Shown here: positions 42,940 through 54,542 of the stretch, one piece after another
Layout of the letters: each line of letters begins with the position of its first letter
How positions within the stretch are numbered: the first letter of the stretch is position 1
Assembly (NCBI RefSeq): GCF_015477765.1
Contig: NZ_JADLQQ010000005.1
Span: forward strand, 1 to 64,000
Direction: 5' to 3'
DNA: 64,000 nt
Origin: Nocardia transvalensis
GTDB lineage: Bacteria; Actinomycetota; Actinomycetes; Mycobacteriales; Mycobacteriaceae
The notes under the pieces: generated by a model
What the model saw: the letters and a program-made list of their open reading frames with translations, nothing else
Databases searched by the model: none
Told to the model about the DNA's origin: nothing
Program-made: the position numbers and the translations under genes

Positions 42940-43926
42940 CTAGGATTGCCTGCCCGGATCGCCGAAGGCCCTTCGGTAGTCGCGCGGCGTGGTGTGCAAC
43001 TGACGGGCGAAGTGGTAGCGCAGGGTTTCCACCGATCCGAATCCCGCCTCCTCGGCCACGCGGTCTATCGGCAGGCCCGTGGTCTCGAGGAGCTGCCGCG
43101 CGCGATGAATGCGGGCGGTGAGCAGCCAGCGCTGGACGGTCGTGCCGAGCTGGGCCTCGAAGCGCCGCTGCAGCGTGCGGGTGCTCAGACCGGCGTGGCG
43201 GGCGATCTCGGTCAGGGGCACCGGCCGGTGCAGGTTCTGCTCGATCCAGTCCAAGACCGGCTGCAGCGCCGACCCGTCCTCCGGGGGCACATACCGGTCG
43301 ATGAACTGGGCCTGCCCGCCGTCGCGTTGCAGCGGAAGCACCATCGACCGCGCGGTCCCGGCGGCGATCGCCGACCCGAAGTCGCGCCGGACCAGATGCA
43401 GGCACATATCCAGCCCCGCGGCCTGCCCGGCCGAGGTGAGTATCGCCCCGGCGTCGACGAACAGCACCTCCGGATCCACCTCGACCCGCGGATACAGCCG
43501 CGCCAGCGCGTCGCAGTACTGCCAGTGGGTCGTCGCGCGCAGGCCGTCCAGCAGACCGGCCGCCGCGAGCACGAACGAGCCCAGGCAGATCGAGGCCACC
43601 CGGGCGCCCCGGTCCGCCGCCGCCCGGACGGCGTCGAGCACCGCGGGACCCGGATCGAGCACGTTCTCGGCGGCGGGCACGATCACGGTATCGGCCTCCG
43701 CCATCGCCTCCAGCGGCCACAGCGTCTCCAGCCGAAAGCATTGCTGATCGAATGCCGTGGCAATCGTGTCGGTGCCGCACATGCGCACCTCATAGCAACG
43801 GCTACCGTCCGGCATCCGCGCGCCCGCGAAGACCTCGCCGCCCGAGGCCAGGTCGAAGGCGTTCACACCCTCGGAGACGAGAAGCGCCACCATCCTCATT
43901 GTCACAATCTTACGGATGGCCGACAT
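42940..43926 (-). CDS. GlxA-type AraC regulator (DJ-1/PfpI + HTH_18)
   Basis: 328 residues: an N-terminal DJ-1/PfpI-like domain (about 12-190, ASICLGSFVLAAAGLLDG with the nucleophile-elbow Cys) and a C-terminal AraC helix-turn-helix pair (about 225-320, LTEIARHAGLSTRTLQRRF and EEAGFGSVETLRYHF). The start is uncertain: ATG at 43926 or nine codons later. It is divergent from the frameshifted lipase at 44010, which it may have regulated. Confidence 0.9.
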   Translation of the reverse strand: MSAIRKIVTMRMVALLVSEGVNAFDLASGGEVFAGARMPDGSRCYEVRMCGTDTIATAFDQQCFRLETLWPLEAMAEADTVIVPAAENVLDPGPAVLDAVRAAADRGARVASICLGSFVLAAAGLLDGLRATTHWQYCDALARLYPRVEVDPEVLFVDAGAILTSAGQAAGLDMCLHLVRRDFGSAIAAGTARSMVLPLQRDGGQAQFIDRYVPPEDGSALQPVLDWIEQNLHRPVPLTEIARHAGLSTRTLQRRFEAQLGTTVQRWLLTARIHRARQLLETTGLPIDRVAEEAGFGSVETLRYHFARQLHTTPRDYRRAFGDPGRQS

Positions 43927-44009
43927 CCACGACCCTGTTTGCCAGGTAATTGCCTAACCATCATGGACTCCTTCGATCCATCCGGCTTGTCAGCTCGAGA
44001 ACGGAGTAC

Positions 44010-45070
44010 GTGTTGCAGAGTCCGACCTTCACCCAGCGCGCGAAGACCATGCTCATCACGCTGGTCGCGATGATGACGACACTGGGAGCGAATATCACTG
44101 CGGCCCAGGCGGTACCGGCACCGGTGGCACCTGGATACGCCGGATCGCACGCTGCCGACACCGCCGGATACGGCCGGAACTGACAGACGAGGCGGCGGCC
44201 GTCGTCTATGGGTTCTTCAACCCGGACGTTGCGCCCCAGGGGGCCAACAACTGGGGATGCAAGCCCGACGACGCCCACCCGCGCCCGGTCGTTCTCGTAC
44301 ACGGAACCTGGGCGAGCGCCTTCGCCGCCTACTCCGAAATGTCCCCACAACTCGCGCGGGCCGGCTACTGCGTATTCACGTTCAACTACGGTCGTCCCAA
44401 TGCCCCCGGTCCCGGGCTCGATGCACTTCTCCCCGGCGCCACCGGTGACATCGACGAGTCGACCAGGCAACTGGCGACCTTCGTCGACCGAGTGCTCGCG
44501 GCCACCGGCGCGGACCAGGTGGATATGATCGCGCACTCCCAGGGTGGCCTGGAGGCGCGTCGGTATTTGAAGTTCGAGGGCGGTGCGAACCCGGACGATC
44601 CCGCTCGGAACAAGGTGAAGCACCTCATCACCTTCGGGGCCACCAATCACGGCACCTCGCTCGACAGTTTCGCCACGCTCATGCTGTCCATCCAGAGCAA
44701 ACTCCCGCCGGGCACCATCGATCTGCACGTGCCGTTCATGCAGGTCGCGGGCACTGCGGCAATCCAGCAGGTATACGACTCGCCCGTGGTCACCGAGCTG
44801 AACGAGGGCGGCGACACCGTGCCCGGCATGGACTACACCATCGTCGGCGACCGCTACGACGAGGTATCCACCCCGTTCGACCGGACGTTCCTGGCGGCCG
44901 GACCCGGTGCCACCGTCCACAATCTCGTCCTGCAGGACGGGTGTGAGCAGGAAACCTCCGACCACAACTCGATGCTCTACTCGCCCAAGGCGATATCCAT
45001 CACCCTGCACGCACTCGACCCCGTGGCCCACCCCGACGTGGTGTGCACCGGCAACCCCTGGCTGCTCTGA
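44010..45070 (+). pseudogene. Frameshifted secreted class-2 lipase/esterase
   Basis: Two reading frames encode parts of one protein. The first (GTG at 44010 to TGA at 44183) gives a signal peptide (LITLVAMMTTLGANITAAQA) and the start of the mature region. The second resumes around 44180 and contains NNWGCKPDDAHPRPVVLVHGTWAS, nucleophile in MIAHSQGG and NHGTS, ending at 45070. The join fits a one-base deletion (or a two-base insertion) near 44178-44185. It is a pseudogene, a sequencing error, or less likely a programmed frameshift. If the frame is restored, the lipase would be about 350 residues. Confidence 0.75.
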
Positions 45071-45472
45071 TGACAACCGCCGAGGAGATCATCGAGTGGC
45101 AGACGATGTGGGACGGCTCGCCGTGGATTCCACGGCAGCCACTCCTCCCGCGTGTGGATCAAGGAACTCGTGTCGGCGACCGCGGCCCACGAGACCGGCT
45201 GCGGCTCAGGACATCCCATAATGCCGACGTGAGGATATTGCGCAGGTCGCGCGGCGATGCCCACCCTCACCGCTACGGAAAGCTTGCGGCGATCACTGTG
45301 GCAGTCGCTGCGTGACGGATGATCAGTTCCCCTTTCGAAGGGGAACGAAAGCACCGCCGGTCACGGGCAGGTGTGCTTCTTCGCTCTATCCCCGAACGCC
45401 ATGAGGCCGTCATGCGAGTTATCCGTAGCACAGAATTCACCTTGGAAGCACCGTTGGGCCGGGTGGGCTGTG
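45071..45472. other. 402-base gap without a convincing gene
   Basis: Several short ORFs exist but none has a ribosome site and a recognisable product. An ATG overlapping the lipase stop (45070) opens a frame with a plausible first 20 codons that then turns into low-quality, Arg-rich sequence, so it may be a decayed gene. No repeats or hairpins of note. Confidence 0.45.
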
Positions 45473-46156
45473 TCAGATGGGTTTGCAGACGATGGAGGCG
45501 AAGCCGATCTGGTTGGCGCGCATTTTCCGGTACACCGATCGCCGGAAGTTCGGTCGCATCAGGGCGAGCACGAATCCCGCGAGTGTGCCGGGTAGCCGTA
45601 CTTGGTTGATGAAGACGTATGGGGCGGCGTCGATGGGGCCGAGTAGTGCGATGTCGTCCACCTCGGCGTCATGACTGAACCAGCCGGCGACGGAGTCGAA
45701 GTACTGCAACGCGCGATCCGGGTCGTCGGCGGTGAAGTGGTTGAACAGGAAGGTGCCCGAAGGTGAGCGGTCGATGTCGCCGAGACGCCTGATGTTGCGG
45801 GCGGGCATGACGAAGTCGGCGCCCATCTGCCGGAATGCCGGTGCGGCCTGCACTGTCGCAATCGTGTCCGGTGAGGTGGTCTCGATCAGGACGATCACGT
45901 CGAAGCGTGGGCTGACACCGGAGGGCTGGATCGCCACGGCTCGGTAGACCGTTGCCGCGATCACCCGGTCGAGTGCCTTCAACTGGCGGGTCAGGTTCTG
46001 ACACCGGCGGAGTATCCGACGGCGCCGGGAACTGCGTGGCACGAATGGGACTCGGCGCGGCGGGTCGGCGCGGAATCCGAGGTAGAGGTAGCCGTACGGG
46101 GCCGGCTCGACGTACGGAGGAGGTGGGTTGGTGTGAGTTCGCTGATGCGTAGTCAT
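45473..46156 (-). CDS. Hypothetical protein, possible alpha-beta barrel
   Basis: 227 residues from the ATG at 46154-46156 (AAGGGGG upstream). A Pro-rich N-terminus and a basic stretch (SRRRRILRR) precede a region with FDVIVLIETTSPDTIATVQA and TFLFNHFTADDPDRALQYFDSVAGWFS that could be two ferredoxin-like (ABM/Dabb) repeats. The C-terminal part is basic. I do not recognise the family. It is divergent from a TetR regulator with a strong palindrome between them and is therefore its probable target. Confidence 0.75.
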   Translation of the reverse strand: MTTHQRTHTNPPPPYVEPAPYGYLYLGFRADPPRRVPFVPRSSRRRRILRRCQNLTRQLKALDRVIAATVYRAVAIQPSGVSPRFDVIVLIETTSPDTIATVQAAPAFRQMGADFVMPARNIRRLGDIDRSPSGTFLFNHFTADDPDRALQYFDSVAGWFSHDAEVDDIALLGPIDAAPYVFINQVRLPGTLAGFVLALMRPNFRRSVYRKMRANQIGFASIVCKPI

Positions 46157-46170
46157 GCGATCCCCCTTGC

Positions 46171-46207
46171 GGTATAAAATAATCGATCGCTCGATTAATT
46201 GTATACC
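46171..46207. promoter_or_regulatory. Nested palindrome between the hypothetical gene and TetR
   Basis: An inner perfect repeat TAATCGA-TCGC-TCGATTA (46180-46197) is centred within an outer pair GGTATA (46171-46176) and TATACC (46202-46207). The region is AT-rich and would overlap promoters in both directions. It is the likely TetR operator. Confidence 0.65.
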
Positions 46208-46232
46208 CAGCCGAGGGAGCGTGGAAGACCGG

Positions 46233-46892
46233 ATGACGACATCACGGCGTGGGCCGGGGCGGCCGCGGAAGGCGGACGCCGGCGACACCAAAGCCGCACT
46301 GCTGAACGCCGCACTGCGGCTGTTCGCCCGCAACGGCTACGTGGGGACCTCGATACGGTCCATCGCGCGCGAGGTCGGGTTGAGCGAAAGCGTGCTCTAC
46401 GCACACTTCGACAGCAAACAAGCGATCTTCGATGCCGTGCTGTCCGCGCTCGGCCCCAAGACCTCGCTCGACGTGCCGGGTTTCGACCCCACCGCCCTCG
46501 CCGACGCCGACCCACCGCACTATCTCCGCGAACTCGTGCGCGCTTCGCTCGACGAGTGGGAGCGGGACGACGCCCGATTACTGATCAGCATGATGGCGCG
46601 GGACGGCCTGCTCCACAGCTCCGCCCTGCGGGATGCGATCTCGGCCATGAGAACCCAGGTGAGCCTCCTGTTCGACCGTTGGATCGCCGCCGGTCTGATC
46701 CCGGCGGATCTCGCCGCACCGGAAGACCTGGCGATGTCCTTCACCGGTTTCATCGGCCTGACCCGCATACTGCACCTGCACGCCGACGCCATAGACCAGG
46801 ACCTTGCGAAGGCCCGGGACGACATTCACCGTCACACCGAGACCTTCATACGAGTCGTCTTCCGAGACCGTGGAACACTCCATGATCAATAG
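46233..46892 (+). CDS. TetR family regulator
   Basis: 219 residues from the ATG at 46233 (GGAAG six bases upstream). An N-terminal basic RGPGRPRKA tail leads into the helix-turn-helix (about 20-65, LRLFARNGYVGTSIRSIAREVGLSESVLYAHFDSKQ). The C-terminal domain has no clear ligand signature. Divergent from the hypothetical gene at 45473. Tail to tail with the MerR gene with no gap. Confidence 0.92.
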   Translation: MTTSRRGPGRPRKADAGDTKAALLNAALRLFARNGYVGTSIRSIAREVGLSESVLYAHFDSKQAIFDAVLSALGPKTSLDVPGFDPTALADADPPHYLRELVRASLDEWERDDARLLISMMARDGLLHSSALRDAISAMRTQVSLLFDRWIAAGLIPADLAAPEDLAMSFTGFIGLTRILHLHADAIDQDLAKARDDIHRHTETFIRVVFRDRGTLHDQ

Positions 46893-47495
46893 TCAGCGGC
46901 GCCCGCTGCGACGTGTCGGAGTTCTACGGCTGCGGTATGCGCGTTGGCGACAGGTCTGTGAGCAATATGTCGGCGGTCTGCCGCGTGGCGATCGCGAGAG
47001 GAGTGTAGCGCAGACCGCGCAGCGGGTGGGGTCGAATTCGTCATCGCCAGGTGGGATTTCGTCACGCCGCCACGGGGTGTGGGTGGTCAGTTCGTCGTCG
47101 AGATATGGGCAATCGGCCATGTCGTCGTCGGTGCAGTGCAGCATGTGGCGCAGATAGGCGCGGGCTGCCTGTAGTTGCGCGATCTGGTCGTCGAGTCGGC
47201 CGATCTGGTCGCTGACGGTGTTCTGCCACTGGTCGATTCGCGACTTTCCGGACGTGACCACGGCCGCGCTGGACAAGGGCATTCGGCCGGTGATGCAGCA
47301 GAGGTAGGCCAGTCCGATGCGGCGCAGATCGGCCTCGCCGTAGCGGCGGCGGCCGCCGCGCCGATCCGGGCGCGGGATCACGCCTTGCTTCTCCCACCAG
47401 CGCAGCGTGGCGGGGGTCAGGCCGTACAGCGCCGCGGCGGACCCGATCGATAGGGAGTCATCGGTTGACATGACGTCGACGTCAACATCCAACAT
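46893..47495 (-). CDS. MerR-family regulator with C-terminal zinc-finger-like Cys cluster
   Basis: 200 residues. A MerR winged helix (about 14-85: LSIGSAAALYGLTPATLRWWEKQGVI) is followed by a coiled helix (about 90-118), then C121/C129 and a C159-x2-C162 plus C178-x3-C182 cluster ending RQRAYRSRR, which looks like a small zinc-binding, nucleic-acid-contacting tail. The start may instead be the ATG at 47471. It is divergent from the damaged O-methyltransferase with a MerR-like palindrome between them. Confidence 0.85.
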   Translation of the reverse strand: MLDVDVDVMSTDDSLSIGSAAALYGLTPATLRWWEKQGVIPRPDRRGGRRRYGEADLRRIGLAYLCCITGRMPLSSAAVVTSGKSRIDQWQNTVSDQIGRLDDQIAQLQAARAYLRHMLHCTDDDMADCPYLDDELTTHTPWRRDEIPPGDDEFDPTRCAVCATLLSRSPRGRPPTYCSQTCRQRAYRSRRTPTRRSGRR

Positions 47496-47508
47496 TAGGT
47501 AACCCTAA
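47495..47508. promoter_or_regulatory. MerR-like operator palindrome
   Basis: TTAGG-TAAC-CCTAA, a perfect 5-4-5 repeat, lies in the 47-base gap between the MerR gene and the methyltransferase. MerR operators usually sit in the promoter spacer; the placement fits control of one or both genes. The repeat overlaps the first base of the MerR start if the long form is used. Confidence 0.5.
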
Positions 47509-47542
47509 CTCCTCGCACACTCGACAGGACAGGACAAGCGCC

Positions 47543-48352
47543 ATGACCGAATCCGCCGCCCACGAACCGATATTCGAGTGGTTGTCCGGCGCTATGGCGA
47601 CCAGTGTGGTGTCCACGGTGGTCGCGATGGATCTGCCCGAGGCGATCGGCGAGGGATGCACGGTCGACGAGCTGGCGGCGCGCCGTGGTCTCGCCCCGGG
47701 GCCCTTGGTCCGGCTGTTGCGCGCCCTGACGCGCATGCGGCTGTGTCACGAAATACGGCCCGGCGCATACGCTCTCACCGAGACCGGCGCCCTGCTGACC
47801 GAGGGGCATCCGGAGTCGCTCCGCGATATGGTGCGACTGATGTCCGCGGAGATCACCTGCAACTCCTGGACTCATCTGGAACACTCGCTCCGCACCGGCC
47901 GGGCGGGTTTCGACGGGGCCTACGGCATGTCGATCTTCGACTATCTCGTGGACCGGCCCGAACTGGCCACGCTGTACAACTCGTTCATGAGCCGGGGCAG
48001 CCGAGAGGTCGGCTCGGCCATTCGCGACTGCTACGACTTCGGCCGGTACACCACCATGGTCGACGTCGGCGGCGGAGACGGCACCCTGCTCACCACCGTC
48101 GCCGAACGCCACCCCCACCTGCACGGAACGGTCTTCGACAATCCCCGAGGCGCCCGCAATGCCGCGGACCGGGACACCCCACCCGGCCCCTACCTCTACG
48201 ACCTCCACATGCTCGTCATCTACGGCGGGCGGGAACGAACCCTCGACGAGCTCGAAAAGCTCTGCGCCTCTGCTGGTCTCGCGATCACCGAGGGAATCCC
48301 CGTCCCCGGCCACCCCGGCTGCCTCCTGCTCCAGGCAAAAGCCGCGGGTTGA
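47543..48352 (+). CDS. O-methyltransferase (dimeric, AdoMet-dependent) with internal deletion
   Basis: 269 residues; intact relatives are usually ~330-350. The N-terminal dimerisation winged helix (1-110) and SAM motif VDVGGGDG (173-180) are present, and the C-terminal DLHMLVIYGGRERT block is present. Between PRGARNA (201-207) and DTPPGPYLYD (211-220) about 70 residues are missing. That stretch normally carries the post-I acidic residue region, the LHDW motif and the catalytic histidine. Reading frame is kept, so a protein may be made but is probably inactive as a methyltransferase. Confidence 0.85.
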   Translation: MTESAAHEPIFEWLSGAMATSVVSTVVAMDLPEAIGEGCTVDELAARRGLAPGPLVRLLRALTRMRLCHEIRPGAYALTETGALLTEGHPESLRDMVRLMSAEITCNSWTHLEHSLRTGRAGFDGAYGMSIFDYLVDRPELATLYNSFMSRGSREVGSAIRDCYDFGRYTTMVDVGGGDGTLLTTVAERHPHLHGTVFDNPRGARNAADRDTPPGPYLYDLHMLVIYGGRERTLDELEKLCASAGLAITEGIPVPGHPGCLLLQAKAAG

Positions 48353-48396
48353 CCGTTTCGCCGAAATTGCCGAGCCACCAGGCGGATACTCGGACT

Positions 48397-49284
48397 GTGG
48401 CTCGGCTTCGCGGCATTGTCGTCATCGCACTGTGCGCCTTGGGAATTGCGGCCTGTCAGAGTCCCGAACCCGCGCCGGTCCCCCCAGCGGAAACCACCAC
48501 GCCACCAGGCGGCCTCGGCCCCGACGACCGGAAAGTAACCCTCGACTGGGGTGGGAAGCAACGCAGCTATGTGGTGCACCTGCCCCCGGGTCACGACGGC
48601 ACTGCCGCGCTGCCGCTGGTCGTCGCGATGCACTACTACCCGGGCGACGCCGCGGGAGTCGCCGAGACCTCGGGCTGGAATGACAAGGCGGACAGGGAGA
48701 ATTTCGTCGTCGTCTATCCGGAGGGGCACGGCTCGGCGTTCAACGCGTTGATCTGCTGCGGTTCCGAGGACGATGTCGGTTTCATCAGGACGGTCGTCGA
48801 CCAGGTGGCCGACGAGTGGAAGATCGACCGAAAGCGCGTGTACGCCAGCGGTATTTCCAACGGCGGCGACATGTCGTTCAAACTCGCCGTGGAACTGCCG
48901 GGAACCTTCGCCGCCATCGCCCCGGTCAGCGGCGGCTTCATCGGGCCCGCCGCGGCGGATCCGGCATACCGTCCCTCCAAGCCGGTCTCGGTGATCACCT
49001 TCCTCGGTGGAAAAGACCGCTATTACAGCCAATTCGACACCGGCATCACCCAGTGGCAGCAGCGGCTGGCATGCACCGCCGACCGCCCGCCGACCCAGTA
49101 CCCCAAGGGCATCACCGTCGCGACGTCCCGCTGCGGCGACGGAAGCGATCTCGCGGTCTACCGCCTGCCGGAGATGGACCACGCCTGGCCCGGCGCCACG
49201 CGGGGCCTCTATGCCGACCCCGAGGCCGGTGTGAACGCCACCGACCTTGCGTGGGACTTCTTCGAAGCACATCCGGCGCCGTGA
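48397..49284 (+). CDS. Secreted PHB-depolymerase-like esterase, lipoprotein
   Basis: 295 residues from a GTG at 48397 that overlaps no gene. Lipobox LGIAAC (C20) predicts a lipid anchor; a Pro/Thr linker follows, then an esterase domain with the nucleophile in GISNGG (S154), LICCGSEDD and a C-terminal MDHAWPG His. The ribosome site is weak. It resembles LpqC of M. tuberculosis and the LPXTG-like polyhydroxybutyrate depolymerase fold; natural substrate unknown. It is separate from the upstream methyltransferase (44-base gap). Confidence 0.88.
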   Translation: MARLRGIVVIALCALGIAACQSPEPAPVPPAETTTPPGGLGPDDRKVTLDWGGKQRSYVVHLPPGHDGTAALPLVVAMHYYPGDAAGVAETSGWNDKADRENFVVVYPEGHGSAFNALICCGSEDDVGFIRTVVDQVADEWKIDRKRVYASGISNGGDMSFKLAVELPGTFAAIAPVSGGFIGPAAADPAYRPSKPVSVITFLGGKDRYYSQFDTGITQWQQRLACTADRPPTQYPKGITVATSRCGDGSDLAVYRLPEMDHAWPGATRGLYADPEAGVNATDLAWDFFEAHPAP

Positions 49285-49299
49285 CGGGCCGGCCTTTAC

Positions 49300-51638
<2,339 letters not shown>

Positions 51639-51650
51639 GGCGGCAGGCTA

Positions 51651-52853
<1,203 letters not shown>

Positions 52854-52946
52854 GTCAGAAGCTCCTCAGGTTTCGTGCGTGCAAGCTGCCGTGCGGCGCC
52901 GGTACCGCCGCCACCCCGGGCAGCCCGAACCGCTTGCAAATGATTA

Positions 52947-52970
52947 TGCATGACGATGCAATCCCATTCA
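52947..52970 (-). promoter_or_regulatory. Tandem ArgR-like boxes upstream of argG
   Basis: TGCAT-GACG-ATGCA (52947-52960) is a perfect 5-4-5 repeat and overlaps a second, imperfect one, TGCAATCCCATTCA (52957-52970). Both approximate the ARG-box half-site pattern TGNAT-N4-ATNCA. Actinobacterial ArgR represses arg genes through such pairs, so argG-argH is probably arginine-repressed. Confidence 0.55.
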
Positions 52971-53075
52971 TAACCGGGGTGGGCCGCCCGGTCCACGCGG
53001 TTGCGGCGTGTCCTCGACCGGAACCTGGGAACCTTGAAACAGCGACCATCCTGGCGGCGGGAAGGATTACGAGCG

Positions 53076-53237
53076 ATGATTTCGAGCTTTGCGGACTACT
53101 TCCGCGAGATCGGCACGGACGTGCTCTCCATCGGGCGCGCGGTTATCGAGCTCATCGCGGACATCATCGACGGCGCCGGGCCGAACGGGGGCAATGGTGG
53201 CGGGGGCTACCCGCCGGGTGAGTACCCGCTGGCCTGA
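53076..53237 (+). CDS. Small hypothetical protein
   Basis: 53 codons from the ATG at 53076, nine bases after AGGA. An amphipathic helical N-terminal half (ISSFADYFREIGTDVLSIGR) is followed by a Gly/Pro-rich tail. I do not recognise it; the codon use looks coding and the first half could lie along a membrane. Divergent from argG. Confidence 0.5.
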   Translation: MISSFADYFREIGTDVLSIGRAVIELIADIIDGAGPNGGNGGGGYPPGEYPLA

Positions 53238-53239
53238 GC

Positions 53240-53490
53240 GAGCCGAGCGTTCCCGCGGTGTCGCAGTTCGGGTTGGCCTGGGCGCCCAGCGGCAACAGCG
53301 TGATCGCATCACCCTTCAGCTGACCGTCGGTGACGGTCGCTTCGAACGTCATCCCCGTGCCGCCACCCGGGGTGATCTTCAGATCGAACGAGCTGGCCTT
53401 GTCCGATCCCCAGTCGATCTTCCCGTTGCCGTTCGCGGTGATCGACAGTCCGCACTGGTTGCCGCTTCCCGCGACGGCGGTCGCCCGCAC
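53240..53490 (-). pseudogene. Remnant of a secreted protein
   Basis: An open frame carries a protein-like stretch (GSGNQCGLSITANGNGK, then GTGMTFEATVTDGQLKGD) ending in NCDTAGT, after which it runs into low-complexity, Arg-rich sequence that overlaps the small ORF. No signal peptide or ribosome site is seen. It resembles the C-terminal part of a secreted beta-rich protein whose front half is gone. Weakly supported. Confidence 0.35.
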
Positions 53491-53546
53491 GGCTCGACCG
53501 TGGGGGCAGCGCTTGGTACACCGGAAGGTGAGAGGAAGACCATGTC

Positions 53547-54542
53547 ATGGACGCCCACCGATCCTGGGACACCATCACCGAGGCCCTCGACCGCGTGTCC
53601 GGCCCCGGCAGGGCCAGCGGTGACTGGATCCGCTACCTGTGCCCCGTGCACGAGGGCGACGGCCGCCGCCACCACCCCTCCCTCGGCGTCACTTACAACC
53701 ACGGCAAGCAGAAAACGATCATCCGCTGCTTCGCGGGCTGCTCCGACGAGGCCGTGCTCGAACGCCTCGGCCTGCATGTGCGCGACCTGTTCGACACACC
53801 GCCCGACCACCACGGCCGCAGCAGGACAGGCACTTCCCGCCGGATCGAACCCTCCCTCGTTGATCGAGCTCTCCTCGCCGCCGGACTCCCCCTGTCCGCA
53901 CACAAACCGGACCTCGGCCGACCCACCGGCCCCTCCCGGCCCGTCGCCACCTACATCTACTACTGGCCCGACGGCCGTCCCGAAGGCAAGATCACCCGCG
54001 TCCATACCCCACACAAACACGGCCACGACAAACATTTCTGGCAAGAGCATTGGACCGAAACCGGCTGGCGGAAAGGGGGTTTCGCGCACATTCCCCTCCA
54101 CCTGCCCGACCTCGTCCACGCCGTGGAAACCGGCGAGGACATCTACATCTGCGAGGGCGAACAAGATGCCCTCGCCGCCCGCCGAGCCGGGCTCATCGCC
54201 ACCACCAACGCAGGCGGCGCTCTGAGCTGGACCCCCGACCACGCCCACTGGCTCGAAGGCGCCCACCGCATCTGGATCATCACCGACCGTGACGCCCCCG
54301 GCTACCGCCGCGCCACCAAGGTCGCCGACACCCTCACCTTCCTGGTCCACGACATCCGCATCGTCCAGGCCCGCGACGGCAAGGACCTCACCGACCACTT
54401 CAACGCAGGCCACCATGTGGACGAACTCGACCCGGTGCCACTGCTGGACGAGCACTACGCTCGACCGAGGACCACCGGTTCCCTTTTGTCCAAGCGCCGG
54501 GGCGCGCTGTCGTCGGAGGATGATCGTCATGAGCTTCGCTGA
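53547..54542 (+). CDS. Orphan primase-like protein (CHC2 zinc finger + TOPRIM)
   Basis: 331 residues from the ATG at 53547 behind GAGAGGAAG. A CHC2-type zinc site (C32, H35, C61, C65) is followed by a linker and a TOPRIM fold with EGEQDA (203-208), DRDAPG (247-252) and DGKDLTDHF (277-285). There is no helicase or RNA-polymerase core. Such proteins are found on actinobacterial plasmids, phages and integrative elements. The neighbourhood has no integrase or other element gene, so it may be a domesticated or leftover piece. It overlaps the LLM gene by 14 bases. Confidence 0.85.
   Translation: MDAHRSWDTITEALDRVSGPGRASGDWIRYLCPVHEGDGRRHHPSLGVTYNHGKQKTIIRCFAGCSDEAVLERLGLHVRDLFDTPPDHHGRSRTGTSRRIEPSLVDRALLAAGLPLSAHKPDLGRPTGPSRPVATYIYYWPDGRPEGKITRVHTPHKHGHDKHFWQEHWTETGWRKGGFAHIPLHLPDLVHAVETGEDIYICEGEQDALAARRAGLIATTNAGGALSWTPDHAHWLEGAHRIWIITDRDAPGYRRATKVADTLTFLVHDIRIVQARDGKDLTDHFNAGHHVDELDPVPLLDEHYARPRTTGSLLSKRRGALSSEDDRHELR

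Noticed and set aside
45043..45315. Possible small gene after the frameshifted lipase
   Set aside because: The start overlaps the lipase stop nicely, but after ~20 residues the translation becomes Arg-rich, low-quality sequence; no homologue is recognisable.
47471..47484. Perfect palindrome TGACGTCGACGTCA
   Set aside because: It is explained by the repeated Val-Asp codons (DVDVDV) at the N-terminus of the MerR frame if the long start is used; if the short start is right it could be an operator, so it is only rejected provisionally.
53089..54225. 378-codon plus-strand ORF over the primase-like gene
   Set aside because: It is a shadow of the CHC2/TOPRIM frame, rich in Pro/Thr/Ser/Arg and without motifs.
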